From NCBI GenBank assembly GCA_000708835.1, contig DF237151.1, positions 1 through 64,000 on the forward strand: DNA of 64,000 nt. Reading direction: 5' to 3'. The DNA is from Klebsormidium nitens (taxonomy: Eukaryota; Streptophyta; Klebsormidiophyceae; Klebsormidiales; Klebsormidiaceae). The notes beneath the pieces are model-generated. The model worked only from the letters and a program-made list of their open reading frames with translations. It searched no databases and was not told where the DNA came from. Positions 10,022-22,359 of the stretch are shown here, piece by piece; position 1 is the first letter of the stretch, and each line of letters opens with the position of its first letter. Made by a program: the position numbers and the translations under genes.

Positions 10022-13000
10022 AGTTGCAGAGGCGCGTATTAACGTGGCGAGTTGCAAAGGTAGTCAGGAAACGAGTTGTACTACTGGTGGTTTCTGTTTA
10101 TTGCTGGTGCTCTACGATTCAATGCTAGGCATCCTCCATTCAAGTTGCGGGCGCAAGTGTCGGTTAGAAGATATTGGGAATTACAAACCCGTGTGACGTC
10201 AAACATGACTTAGCTATTACGTTGAAAACCTTGTGGTAATTTGTGAGAAGTTGGAAGTAAAATATGCCGCATAGCGTTCTGAGTACGGTCGGGATTATTG
10301 CCTGACAAAGACAGGATTGCAGTGCAATTGCTGCAGTGGTCGAGGTACTGATTGGTTTCAGTGGTACCAGTCAAGATGTAAACTTACGCAAGTGGGTCAA
10401 TTGAGTTGAGCCGGCACTCGTGCAGCGGCTGCCGACCCGTCAACCAGTACGTTGGTCCAAGAACAGCAATTGCCTTGCGTGTTCGTAAATGAGTTCTTTC
10501 CGATCAACTTAGTTCTGATATGACTGAGGAGCTATACTGCTAATGATGCGAGCGTCTCGTGCTCTTCAAAGAACTGCCATCAGTCCGGTCGCGATGTCTC
10601 TTCGACTCGAACTTAGCTAGGACTGTCGCGTGCACGCAATGGCATGGGATCAAACGGTCTTGTCTCGGTTGGAATCCCGTCGGTATTCCATGAAAGTTGT
10701 CTGACCGCGGACCGCGATACTATATACTAGACCGGACTTCAGCGTACGGCCAAGTCAGAAGCCTGCACGCTAATTCGATCGTAACTATAGTCCAATGAGC
10801 GCGGGCGGCCCAATCACTTGAGATGCCGGGTGACAGCGCCGATGCGCACGGCGGATCGTAGAATCCCAACTTTCCACAGCTGTTATATGCATGCACATTT
10901 TAGGAATTGAGAAGATCCTTTACAGCCGAACTTAGTCACGTGCATCGGACATGACGCGGTGTGTATGGGGAGATCCGCCTAGCTCACTTGATTGAATGCT
11001 TCCGGCCGACTTCTTCACATAATGATTCAGAGTATGGTCAAGACTCCCGCCCAGCCGGATCTTCGGTTGCAGCGTGTCTCAATTTTTGGAAGATTGATCA
11101 GAAAACCACTGCCTTGTTGCTTTGAAGTGGCTCAGTGACTGTCAGCTTGAAATGCTGGCATGCAAACTTAGAAAGAAGGGGATATGCAAAGCGGCCAAGC
11201 GCCAGGCAAGCCGCAACTCTGCAAATCCAATGCGGAAGCCCGGACATGCATGTTGCCAACTTGCAGCTTATTGAGTGCTCACTGCTCAGCCAGAAGCCTG
11301 ATGCCGGGACATTTCATTGGATTGAAGCCCTGCATATTAAATGACACAGATGGAGTTTCGGACGTGGGCTTGAAGCTTCCGTTTGGTTTACAGTAGCTAG
11401 GTTACTGCCTGCGGTCACTGCACTGACTCGACGAGCCCAAGGACCGCGTGGGTTAGCAACGCGGGTTACCACTGACTTACTGCCCACCTACTCAATTTCG
11501 CGACGGTGAACTACCTATACCGCAATTTTAAAGTTCAGTTTGTGCCGTGGCGCCGTCCGATCGGCGCCACACGGCCTTCGAACCGTCCGATCGATGAGTT
11601 TGACGTCGACGCAAATTTGACACGCCGACCCACAAGCTCCCCCGTTCCCCGGCCGCTTTATAAGCGGTCGCTCCGCACCAAGGCTGGCATCTTTGCGCTT
11701 GGGGCAATGACGCAGTCAGTGAGGGTTTACCGAGACGCGTCTATTGCTGGTTGAAAACTATATTCCAAACCCCCTTATCCATGACCCTCGGGTCGGGATA
11801 AGAATTTCTGAAAGGCTGACCTGGAAAGGACTCGGCCTACATACACCCCCTCATTACAAAACACCCTCTCACACAAATTGCTTTCCACAACGCACCTTCC
11901 ACAAACCCCTGCATACTACCAACCAATGCATACACTGGCCCGCCCACCATACATTCCACCTCAATCTTAGCCCAGCCAACCTACACCCAGACACTCATCG
12001 CTTCATCACATGATCATATAATATTGACTTCCACCCTAACCAGATTACTTCGATAAACACACTCGTTGCTTCATCAAACGAAGAATTCTCAAAGTATCGA
12101 CTTCTCCAAGCGTCAGCTTCGACGAAATTAAGCAGATCTTGTTCCCAGCCCAAGCAAGCTCACATTTCCAATTCACATGGAAGCTTAGTCACCAGTTGGA
12201 GCTCAAACGACTCCAGGGTTTGCAGCCTGCGTCTACATTCCAACCATCAAAAGTCCTTTCGTATAGGACATGTCAAAGACATGCGTGTTGCATCATTTCA
12301 GGCTGGCGCCATCCATCTCCCGCAGGCTATTGTCGTCCTTCAAAACCGCCACTTATTCGGGTAGGTTGTTTTGTCTAGGAGTTGCATCAATGAACTTATT
12401 TGCCTGCTTTTAGCATGATTTGACGCGGTCAGAGTAAGCTTCAGGGTAGGCCGTGCTATGTACGTTGATATCGGCTGTGGCAAATGAAATCTTAGGAGAT
12501 TATCTAGGAAGAACTTGCTTGCAGTCGTGTACTGCACAACCAATAAACGGACTTGCTTACGTACCCTCGAGTCTCCTGGACGCTTTTCGACAATATTAAG
12601 CCGATGAAAACCAAAGTTTCTGCGTCTACGTCTTAGGATCCTCCACACCTCCAGGGTTTGTACAGATTATGATGGCTGCAATCGCCTGACGGACCACACA
12701 AAACCTTGACATTCAAAATACGAGGCGGAATCCCTGACTTATCCATATTGAAAGTCTCTGCCGAAAGTCCTGATTACAATCTTAGCATACTTTCAACAAC
12801 CCCAACAACCGCCGATCAGATCTCCTCTTCTTCTACTCCCACGAGACCTCACTCTTTCCGCCGAAGCGCTTGTTTTCTTACTAGCACACACTCCCCATTG
12901 TTTCTTCTTCGTTGCTTCGTCCCGCAGCTATACAACCGTCCTTGACACATCTTTTTCCACGTACTTTCCTTCTGCTTGCTGCTCTTTTCGGCTCGTGCAG

Positions 13001-13337
13001 TCAATCATTGTCTCTTACCACTGCTCTCCGCTCACTTTGCTCGCTCCTTTCAATTTCTCCTCACTTCCTCGCAATCTCATGACGCGCCCAGATGGTCCCG
13101 CCGCCCTCACACCCTCTCACTTGTCACCCTTGCTAACACTTTTCAGCTCCGACCGCTTGTCCTCTCTCTTCACTCCCTCTTTCGGCCCGTCCGCAGCTTC
13201 TCAATACCTCCAAAACTCTTCTCATTCTCCGACGAGGCTCACCATGCTAGTAGGTCAGTGGTCGAATTCCGGGCTTGTTTTGACCCCAAATATATATTCC
13301 CTAATTTGAATTCTTTGCGTCACCAGCTTATGAGCGT
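10022..13337. other. Spacer between convergent HD-Zip and DUF3527-like genes
   Basis: Neither strand has an open frame I can tie to a family or join by splicing. From about 10030 to 11500 the sequence is rich in short palindromes such as GATC, CATG and TGCA. From about 11830 to 12010 it is C/A-rich (CACCCT, CCACAA). From 12950 to 13330 it is pyrimidine-rich. The 232-codon frame on the plus strand at 12976-13674 overlaps the true last exon of the minus-strand gene and is discounted. Confidence 0.5.
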
Positions 13338-16300
13338 TCACTTTCTCAGAGTTTCCAGAACTCCGACCGCCGCTCCGAACGCCTGGAGTGCGCTCAGCCG
13401 GGGGTGGTGCTCCAGCACGAAATCGTCCCCCCCGGCATGCATCATCACCAGACACGTCCTGCTGACGTCATCCTGCGCGCGGAATGGTGAGCCAAGAGTC
13501 TCCAACCAGTTGCACGAAGAGCTACGCAGACTATTCTACGCGTCGGAAACGGGTTGTTGGCAGGAATGGTCTGCTGACGTCGTTATGCGTAGAAGGCGGC
13601 GACGCCACGTCAGCAGAGGTACCTCCGTTGCGCGGGCAAGCACAGATGGCACTATTCGTTCTGTCGGCCGTTGACGTTAGCCGGCTCCTCCTGGCTCAGT
13701 TTGCTGCCGTCACACGCCGCTCTGACACAGTTTTCGAATCTCAATCTGATCAAATCCTGAAACCTTGTCTGGTCGAAGAACAGACTCTAATCATCGCAGT
13801 GTGAATCCGCACCTGGCCGCTTATTCTCAGCGCCCCGGACCCATCGGCGCCCGCCAGCTCGTCGTTCTCGCGCCCCTTGGGCTTCCTTCCTTCGCAGACG
13901 TCCACGTGGCACTTTTCGTCCCAGCCTCCACAGTCGCAGGCGGCCTCGGGTGAGCGCCACTTGGCGAGCAGCGGCGTCGAGCACTGCGCGGAGAAACCAG
14001 TTTTTGGGTACCTCCGCAAAATTCAGGGAACAGATTTGTCATAGCTTTTGTTGTGTTGGGCAGTAAGACTTGCACGCATCTCGACCTTATTTTGGGCCCT
14101 TCTGGAAAACGTTTAATTTGGTCGCATGTGCGGTGAGGCCGCAGCGTCACGTCATTACGTCTTTACTTTATAAAATAGAACATTCAGCGCTTTTCCGTTC
14201 CGTTTCTCTTTCACGAAATGATAAGAGAGTCTATCGGTGCTTCTGAGCGCCACAACAGATCGAAATCCTTCTCAAACCCTCGACAATGTCGAATGATCGT
14301 ACTGGTTTGGACCCGATTAAGAATGGATTGAAAGCTGCCGAAAGCTTCTGATAGACAAATCTTGGTCTTGAGGTAGAATTTGTGTCCAACTTCGAAAGTT
14401 GGAAGAAAAGTTCAAAGAAAAGAAGCTCGACGAAACGTACAAGTATTTTCCATCTTCTATGTTTTGAAAACATCAAACTCTATTCGCGGCTAGCCGCTAC
14501 CCGCGTGACATCAATTACCGTCCGCGTGACGTCACTCGGAAGCACCACGACCAGCCGCCCGCCCTCGTCGGACAGCGCCATGGTCTCCGTTCGGGCGTCC
14601 GAAGCAGACGCCTCCGCGCCTTTCCAGCCCGCTTCCGATCCCATTTTTCGGTTCGACATGCGCGCCGCTTGGTATCGGATTCCGCCCAGTTGGAACAGGA
14701 CGAACTGTGCTCCGCCGGAAGAGGCCGCCAGTTCGGCAATGGGCTGCTGTTTGCCCCTGAAGAAAGAAAAGAATGTTTGAACCGTATCCTCTCAGCGCGG
14801 CCTTGTTTATGAGACCATCGAAGCAACTCCTTCGCGGAAAGTTTACGTAATCAGGAAAAAGATTGAGTGACGGCAAGGCTGCCGGGGATCTCATTTGGAA
14901 CGCAAACACGAGCTCGATTATCAAGAAGCCATCAAGTCAAATGACAGCGGCCGGCGGAGCGAGGATTGCTTAGGTAAGCCGTCCGTATCTTGTGGATCAC
15001 GGCAGTCCTGTTCTTTTGGTGCCTGGAGACGCAATTTTCGGCCCGATAATAAGAGGAATCTGCTTTTCTACGGGCCGCGCGAAGGGTCAGTTTCAGTTCT
15101 AGTGACGCCTGAGCAACTTCTGTCCTGTAAGGTTCAACTGTGGACAGTTTTAAGCTTTTGAATCATTGAAATGCGTGTCGAACTCGAAGAGGCTTCGTTT
15201 GGGCTTTAACACGCTCCCAAAAGGTGTGATCAATCAAGCGGTTGACTCACTTCGCGGCTGCTCGCCAGACGCGCTTGTTCCGCCCCGCGAAGATCCGGAA
15301 GCTCCGCTGCTCCGTTCCGCCCGCCGGAAACGCCTTCAGCACGCCCGGCCCCGCCGGATCCTCCGCCAGGCTGTATGCCGGAGGCCCTGTTTCTCCATCC
15401 GTTACTTCCCGCAGCCGCTTGATATAGCACCGCCTCAGCGCCACAGGGCCCCCGGCTTTCCCCGCGGCACTGTTCCGGCCTTCCGGGGGGGGCAGTCTCA
15501 AGCTGGTTTTCACCCCTGCGCGACTCCAAATTGCTGCGGAGAGACTGCGGCTGTGGCTCAGCTTCCGTCGCGGTTTCTCCCCTCGAAGGGATCCCTCAGT
15601 CAGGCTCCTCGGCAGCTTTCCTGCGGTCTCCGAGACCCCAAGACTCTGCGATAACCCTGCCCGGTTATTGCCACCGGTCAATCCCCCAAACCGCTTTTTC
15701 CGCCATAACCCGACCGAGAGGGCCCTGCGCAGCAGCACCTTGCCGGGCGTCCCGTCCTCTGACCGCTCCCCCGGCTTCAACCGCGTCGGAAACAGGGCCT
15801 CCAAGGTTGGCGTCCGAATTGGGTTTGCGATCGTCAAGATTTGGGTTTGCGTAACCGGAAGCAGGGCTGCTTCGCTCGGCTTGCTCGCGCGCACTACGAG
15901 CGCGCGGGACTCCGGAAGCTTGAAGGGTTTGAAGGTGGGCGCTTCCTGGGGCGGTTCCGAGTTTGTGAGGGTTAAGCTCTGGGTTTGCCTAACCGTCTTC
16001 GCAGCCACATCCCAGCTCTTGCGGAGCGCCCAGATTCCCCTCATCTCTGGTGGCGGTCGGTTTCCGGACCAGAGCCCTGTCGTTAACCCGGTCGGTAACC
16101 CGGGTTGCCCTCCGGCCGTCAAGGCGTGTCTCCGCTCGACCGGTGATTCCGTTGTTTCTGTCGATTCCGTTGTTTCCGTCTCCCAGGCGCTTGGACTAGG
16201 ACTCACCGGGGGCTTAACCGGGATGCTCAGCGTTCGATTAAGCGGAGGTTTGCCTAACGGAGACCTGACCGGGGTGTCGATGGCGGGTGATCTGAACGAA

Positions 16301-19270
16301 GATCCGGAACCGGACTTGTCGTTCGGAGAGTTAGCCAAGGCTTGTAGCGGGGGTTGACTTGATGCGCTAACCGGGGACTTAACCGGGGAAGTAACCGGGG
16401 GCGTCGCCAAGAGCTCGAACAGAGGGTTTATCGCAGTCTTCACCGCCCGGTTAACGTCCGTTTGCGCGTCCAAAGAAGTCCGAAGCGTCCCACTAACCAT
16501 GTCCTTAACCATCGGTTCTGGACTGGGTTCGAGTCCCCTGTTTGTTTCTCCGGCCAGAACCGGCCGCGACGCCCCGAACGCGCTCGCCCAAACCCTGAAA
16601 CCCTGGCTGTCGCGGACCCGGAACGTTCCGTTGCGTAGATCGACGGAACTCTGCCCGACGTTCCAAGTCGCCGGGCGAAATTCCATCCCTCGTTCCGTTT
16701 CCTCGTCCCTTTCATCTTCCGTCCGTGTCTCCGTTTGCCGTTCCGTTCGCTTCTTGAGCGCCCCCACCATCCTGGCCGGAACGAAGGAAAAGGCAGGGCT
16801 TGCGGGGGCTAAAGCGGGCGGAACGCTGGCACCGGACGGAACGGACGGAACAGACTTGAGCTCGAGAACGGATGAAACGCTCGGAACGGACACAGTTTTC
16901 GTAGTTCGCAAGGGAGGATCGAACGGAATGTCCTCGAAAACGAACGGACCGGAACCAGGTACATGGCCGGAGTTGGATGAGATTTCCGGACTGGTCCGTA
17001 CGGGCGGAATGGACGGAACGGACGGACCGCCGGAAATGGACGGACCACCGAGACGGGTGCCAAGTGGAGGAGAGGCGCTCAAGCATCCCTGCACAAAAAG
17101 TAAATGCATCGGAGATATACGAGGGCACCTGCTAGAATATGAAACAAAGTCCTGTCCTGTCCTGTCCTTTGACATTCTGCCGAGAAGGGATAGATTTAGT
17201 TCTGGCTTGACAGAGGGCTAGGAAATTGATCTTTGTCAAGTTCGAATCTAGGGTTTGTTCTTCTCTGGCAGTCATAGGATTTTGAAACTGGTGTAGGACG
17301 CAAATTCGAAATCTGGTATAGGCCGATACCTTAGTCTTGTGAGCAAGGAAGTCTAATCTGCGGTTAATTTCTTGTCAAGCTGAAGTTCCATCAAAGGCAG
17401 CAAAGAAAAGCTGATGGCGGAATGGGCAGACCACAAAACGGGCCAAATCACAGAATGGGCGGGGCACAAACCTGCGCGAGGACTCGGTTGCGGAAGACGT
17501 CAACATCGGGTTCCGGTTCCGCTGTCCGTTGTTCCGCTGCGTCGGGCACGTCGGGGAGCGCCACACGGAGCTTTGGTCCGGCACTCTCCGTGTTTCCCGG
17601 TAGTGTTCTCACCTCTCTTGGCACATCCACGAGACGCATGCGTTCGAAGCTGTCCGTTTCCGTTTCTTTCCCATCGCTTCCGTTCCGTGGGCTCTTGCTT
17701 TCAACTGCTTGCGTCCTCCTTGTGACAGCCGTTATTGCCTTCGCTCCGTTTCCGTTACATTCCGTGTCCGAACTAGAACCCTTCCGGACATCTTCCCGGT
17801 GAGTGAACGTGTCGCCCTCAGTGCTAGAGTCGTCGCCCTCGAGCACCCAGTTCTCTCCATTTTCCGTTCCGTTCTCATCGTCCCGCCGTCCGCCGTTGCC
17901 ATAAGCACTTTCCTGCGCGCCAGAGACCCTTGTTTAGGTTCTTCGCAGGGAACAAGACCTCAAGTTCTCCATCGACTTGCTTGAAGCTCTTCCAGATCCG
18001 GAGTATTGAAAAGATCGTCAGACCTGTCTACGGTGGGCACGTCGGAAAGCTTTGCGTAAAAAAAGTGACGAGGGATCCGGCTAAGGATAAATCCCAAAGA
18101 CAGGGTTTATAATATTTGCAGCATAGAGTATGGTTCGCTCCTCAGAAATGAACTCAAAGTGATTCTCGACAATTGAACCAAGTCCTTTTCTGTTGCAGCA
18201 GTGCTAGCCCTTCCTTCTTAACCTGTCAACCCGGGGTGATCTCTCACATGGTCTCTTTCTGGCGTCCTATAAACCCTGGTGAAAACGATTGAGCGCTCCG
18301 TCCTCACCTCTGCATTCCGCTGACGCATTCCGTTCCCGCTCGCTGGTCCGTAAGCCCCTTCCTGCACTGCGTCCGGCACCACTGCTTCCGCCTCCCTCGA
18401 TCCGACCACCAGATCCATTCCGCACACTTTTTCTTCCAGCGGATTGAACGCCTCCTTCTTACTGTCAGACTCCCCTCCACCCTTTGCCTGGCTCGTTTGC
18501 TTCGCCCCTGAGACTGACCTACTTCTGGGTCCGTTCTCCTTACTTGGAGTGTCAGAACCAAGCTCATTCCGCTGCGGTTCCGGTCCCGCTAGCCCGCCCT
18601 CCTCTTCCGCCGGAAGCAGCGCCTCCGCCTCCTGCCCTTGCGCGCGCAGCCACCGCGGCCGCTTCGCGCTGTCGAAGCCTCTCCAGGACGGAACGGAAAC
18701 GGAACTCGAGCTGTCAACCCGAACGTCTGCGCCAAGGATGACGTCAGCGGGATCCCTTTGAATTGCTTCCAGGCCATTGTTTGCCGAAGGCCATTTCTCG
18801 AGGACAAACTTGTCCCTCAGGGCTCTGCTGGGCTCTCTTGAGAGCGGCGCGATGCCCCCTGCTGACGTCACGCTCGTCCCGGCTGACGTCTCGCCCCTGT
18901 CATTTGACGTCAAGCTACCCCCTGCTGACGTCACAAATGTTTCTTTGGGTACTTCATTGAGCCCCTGGTCTGGCTTGTCCGCGTCAAAAAAGGCCATCTT
19001 CTCGCCTATTTCGGCCAGTTCCGGGGCCGAACTTTGACGCAAGCCCCCACTTTCCGCCCTTCCTCTTCCGTTGGACGTGGAGCGGTTCGTTCCGTTGGAG
19101 CCATTCCGGCGATCCCACGCCACGGACTGCGACCGTGACACGGTGATCCTTTCTGTCATGACGGCCCTAATTAGAGCGGTTTTGATCGGGGGAAGATCGC
19201 TAAAGCGGTCACTCCCTCTGCGGGTAAGGAAACCAAAGGGCTCTCGTCTTTCGGTAACTACTTCCCCCAT
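13338..19270 (-). CDS. DUF3527-like plant protein of unknown function, 1,261 aa
   Basis: Six exons on the minus strand: 19270-18308, 17912-17472, 17088-15251, 14756-14519, 13983-13813 and 13472-13338 (TGA). All donors are GT and all acceptors AG. Total CDS is 3,786 bp, in frame throughout. The first about 1,080 residues are low-complexity, rich in Ser, Pro, Arg and Glu, and poorly structured. The C-terminal about 180 residues look folded: AQFVLFQLGG, then CDCGGWD at about 1176-1182, and a final LSALQAFGAAVGVLETLRK helix. The CDCGGWD block and the terminal LQAF helix resemble the plant DUF3527 domain as I remember it; this assignment is from memory. Function is unknown. The ATG at 19268-19270 is the first in frame. 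Large open frames on the plus strand here are shadows. Confidence 0.78.
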
Positions 19271-22200
19271 GCTAAAATATTATCGTGCGCAGGAGCCCTC
19301 TAGTTTCAATGTTTAAGACTTGTTTCCCTTGCCCTTTCATAAGCTGTTTCTGACAGCTCTCAGAAGCTTTGAGCAACACTCCGGTTGGCGCTCATTGTTG
19401 CCTCGCCGCTTTCGCTGCATCAGTCGCCCCTGTTTCTGCAATCACTCTCCTCATCCACTTTGCCGCCCACATGCTTCTGCCAATCTTGAAAGAATCCCTA
19501 GTTTCCGTTCCTGTGAAGAAGAAGCTTCACAATCTTCTAGCTTCCTTAGCGGCCTTTGGAGAAGATCCTCTTCGCCACCAGGTTCAAGAAGAGGCGACTC
19601 CTGTGACTGGCAGCTAAAACAGAACCAACCCTTCTAAGCGTACCAGGAATTCACTCCCTCTTCTTTTCAGGACTCTCTGCCAGTCTGATGTAGCTTTCTC
19701 GTCTGCAACTGTTTCTTGAAGAGGGTGAAAGAAACAGGCCCTGACGCGATTCTACGACAATGTCGGGTAAGTCGATGCTGAGAGGAGCTTAGTTGCGCCT
19801 TAGAGTCTCGAAGTTGACACCCTTTCCCCGCAGGTTTCTCGGAATCCACGACTTTGGCTCCTTCAAGATGGCGCGTTTCCTGAAAGCAAACGAAGAAACA
19901 AGACGGCAGTCATCTCCCCCCCTCGGAACGCTCCAACTTGTCAGTTTCAACGCCGCGTGAACACCTATGCCGCTGATGAAGACTTGCCCTTGTAAGCTCA
20001 TTGGAAGCTGGTCATTCGTGATAATTCTCAAGAAAGATAATAATAAGCCAAGATAACAATAAGCTCCGACTGACACTAAAAACCCTAACCCAAAAAGATA
20101 CCTGCTCCGCACCCGTACCCACCCTAACCACCAAACTAACCCTACCCGTCCCAGTGCGGTTACCTTATTATTATCTCGGCTTACTATTATTTTTCTTGAG
20201 TTTCATTCTTTCGTGCGTCCAGTCTCCGTTCACGTTCCCCAATCTTGTCTGCGATTCTTAGTAGCGTACTAGGAGAAGGCCTCTAAAATTCGGCGGGCCG
20301 GAACATGTTTAAAAGAACTCTTACAGAAAGATTTTTGCCCTAGGTTCAGTTCAGCAACCTCTATGTTAAAGCGACAAGAGGACTGCTCAATCCTGGTTCG
20401 GACGTCACATCAAAGGTCACATCCAGTATGAATGCAATTGCGGTTCGGGTCCCTGTGCGGTAAGCCGTGACACAGAGTGAGTTTTCTAAATAATCAGCCG
20501 ACGACCCAACGCCACGCGGTCACGTCAAACTTTTGTCAGATGAGTCTGTTAGTGACGTCAGCTAGAGTCAGGAAGCGCGCAAGCTTCGTTATGAAACGAT
20601 GGTAGTCAGCGACGAGAAAGCCTGGCCCCGCAGAGTGAGAATCGTGGGAAGCGTCAAGCGTGCGCGAGCGCACTGGGACGCGGGGGGTCTCCTGGCAGTC
20701 GAACAGACTCACTCAGCCTGGGGGGCTGGAACTGACTGCGTGTTGAGAGTATTGCAATTCAACGGCGCTGCAGGGCCGGCAACCGTGCGGGTCACGTGGC
20801 GTGCACCGATAGAAGGAATGGCTTTAAGACATAGCTAGATTAGTATAATACAGAATCCGCGCTGATGGCATGGTTTTGCTTGCATATGATTTGTATCCCG
20901 CATGATTCACATGCCACTTGCAGGACCGTCCCGCGTAATGGTAGTGCCAACATGTCAAGGAGTCAGTATGAGCCTGCCAGCTGGCTGCGCGGCGCTGCGC
21001 CGAATTTATGCGCGGCCGCTCCACCGGGCCGCTGTGGGCCCCATGGATGTTCAGTCAATAAGGATCCGTAACATGATCGGATGGCATGGGTAAGCTGGAC
21101 TCCCGAGGCTCGGCCGGGAGCCGCGGTTCTGGCAACGTGGCCAACCTACCACATGGTCCGATCGCTCTCTGATACTCTGTGGTATTACCTCAGTGGCATG
21201 CGCCGCGGCCTGTGAGACTCAGAGGCAGATTTACATGCTACGATCCATTAGATCGATTACGTTATCTAGATGTATACTAAATCAGCAATTGCATGTATTG
21301 AAATTGCATGCAGACCCATTTTAAATCTACGACGACCAATGATGATCGCAAAGACACAACACAACCGTAATAATCCATGACGGGCTCGAGGCCTTGCCAA
21401 GTAAGACACCCATGTCCGCCTGCGCGCATCTCTTGCACTCACGCGACTGAGCTGGGAGAGTACAAAGTCCTAGAGGATCTTGAACCGACTCGGCGACTAG
21501 TAGTATAATTTCTGGATATGTTTATAGACGCTCACGCCTACATAAATGGATGACTTTCTTCCCCCAAGTCAAGCTTTGAAAGCCCTACAGACATCTACCA
21601 TGTGGATAGTATTGGTGGCCTTTTTGTGGTCTTTTGCAGGTGCAGTACGTCCTCCGCTGAGAGGTCCCCGCCCTACAGGACAATCGAAAGCGAATGTCAG
21701 ATCTCGTTTCGATGGCTCGATGCTGTTGCCAATAGTCCCGAGTCATCAATGTCACAAAATCCAAAAGACGAAAAGGCAAGAATGAAACTTAGCGACTCAA
21801 CGAGGCTCGGATCGAGGCAACTGCCCACAGCAAGAAGCGCCCGAGAGCAAGGACTTTCGCAGGGCGGTAAACATGTAAACCAACAAGCTTTCCCGTATTC
21901 AGAGGATCAATCTTCGTTGTCAAGGTTACCCCGGTTTTAACGGTTCCTCCTACTTAATACGGGAGTGCTGGCAAGTCATTCCTGTGGTAGGCTCAACACA
22001 AATCTGACGATCTCTGGTACAAAGGACAGTTGCTTCAACAACAAGAAATGTAGAATCGTCTCGATGATAGATTTGGAAAGATCGGTTCCTGTTCATCGGT
22101 CATTGACCAACCGTGTCACTGCTCCAAGTCTTTCCGAACCTTTAGGTTCGAAGAGCTGAGCATTGTCCCAGGAACCCAAAGCTCATTCAAAAACAACAGC

Positions 22201-22359
22201 AAGGCATATCAAGGAAATGACCAGCCGTTCAACGGCAGTCCACCGGTCCGGCCCTGAGAAGAATACCCAAAAAGTAGAAAGAAACTTTCCAGGGACCCGT
22301 AAGCCCAGTCGAAAGAGTCTGACAAAGCGTGCCAAGGAAAAGCACAAGAACGGCGTATG
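19271..22359. other. Spacer upstream of the DUF3527-like gene
   Basis: This holds the promoter side of the minus-strand gene ending at 19270 and the 3' side of the F-box gene. One TIR element (20028-20200) lies in it. From about 20230 to 21540 the sequence is rich in short palindromes with GC-rich clusters, such as near 20990-21030. A plus-strand frame at 21546-21785 starts with a hydrophobic segment (WIVLVAFLWSFAG) that could be a signal peptide. Without splice or family support I do not call it a gene. Confidence 0.45.
20028..20200. mobile_element. Short TIR element, copy 2
   Basis: This 173-bp unit has long imperfect terminal inverted repeats: CTCAAGAAAGATAATAATAA at 20028 and its near-complement ending CTTGAG at 20200, extending about 37 bp on each side. 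The interior (TCCGCACCCGTACCCACCCT then AACCCTACCCGT) is shared with copies 1 and 3. It is the best-preserved copy here. The CCCTAA-like phrases are part of this interior and not telomeric. Confidence 0.8.

Noticed and set aside
12976-13674. 232-codon open frame on the plus strand
   Set aside because: Overlaps the true last exon (13472-13338, minus) of the DUF3527-like gene and has no recognisable domain.
15668-16357. 229-codon open frame on the plus strand
   Set aside because: Shadow of the same GC-rich minus-strand exon. Composition is driven by the antisense Ser/Pro/Arg codons.
16499-17221. 240-codon open frame on the plus strand
   Set aside because: It is antisense to exon 3 of the DUF3527-like gene, whose six-exon model is in frame throughout. 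The plus frame has only low-complexity sequence and no family match.
20080-20135. CCCTAA-like repeats suggesting telomeric sequence
   Set aside because: Irregular and confined to the conserved core of the TIR element, which recurs at 9040 and 54988.
21546-22160. Possible small secreted protein gene on the plus strand
   Set aside because: Only a hydrophobic start is suggestive. No downstream exon, family resemblance or consistent frame was found.
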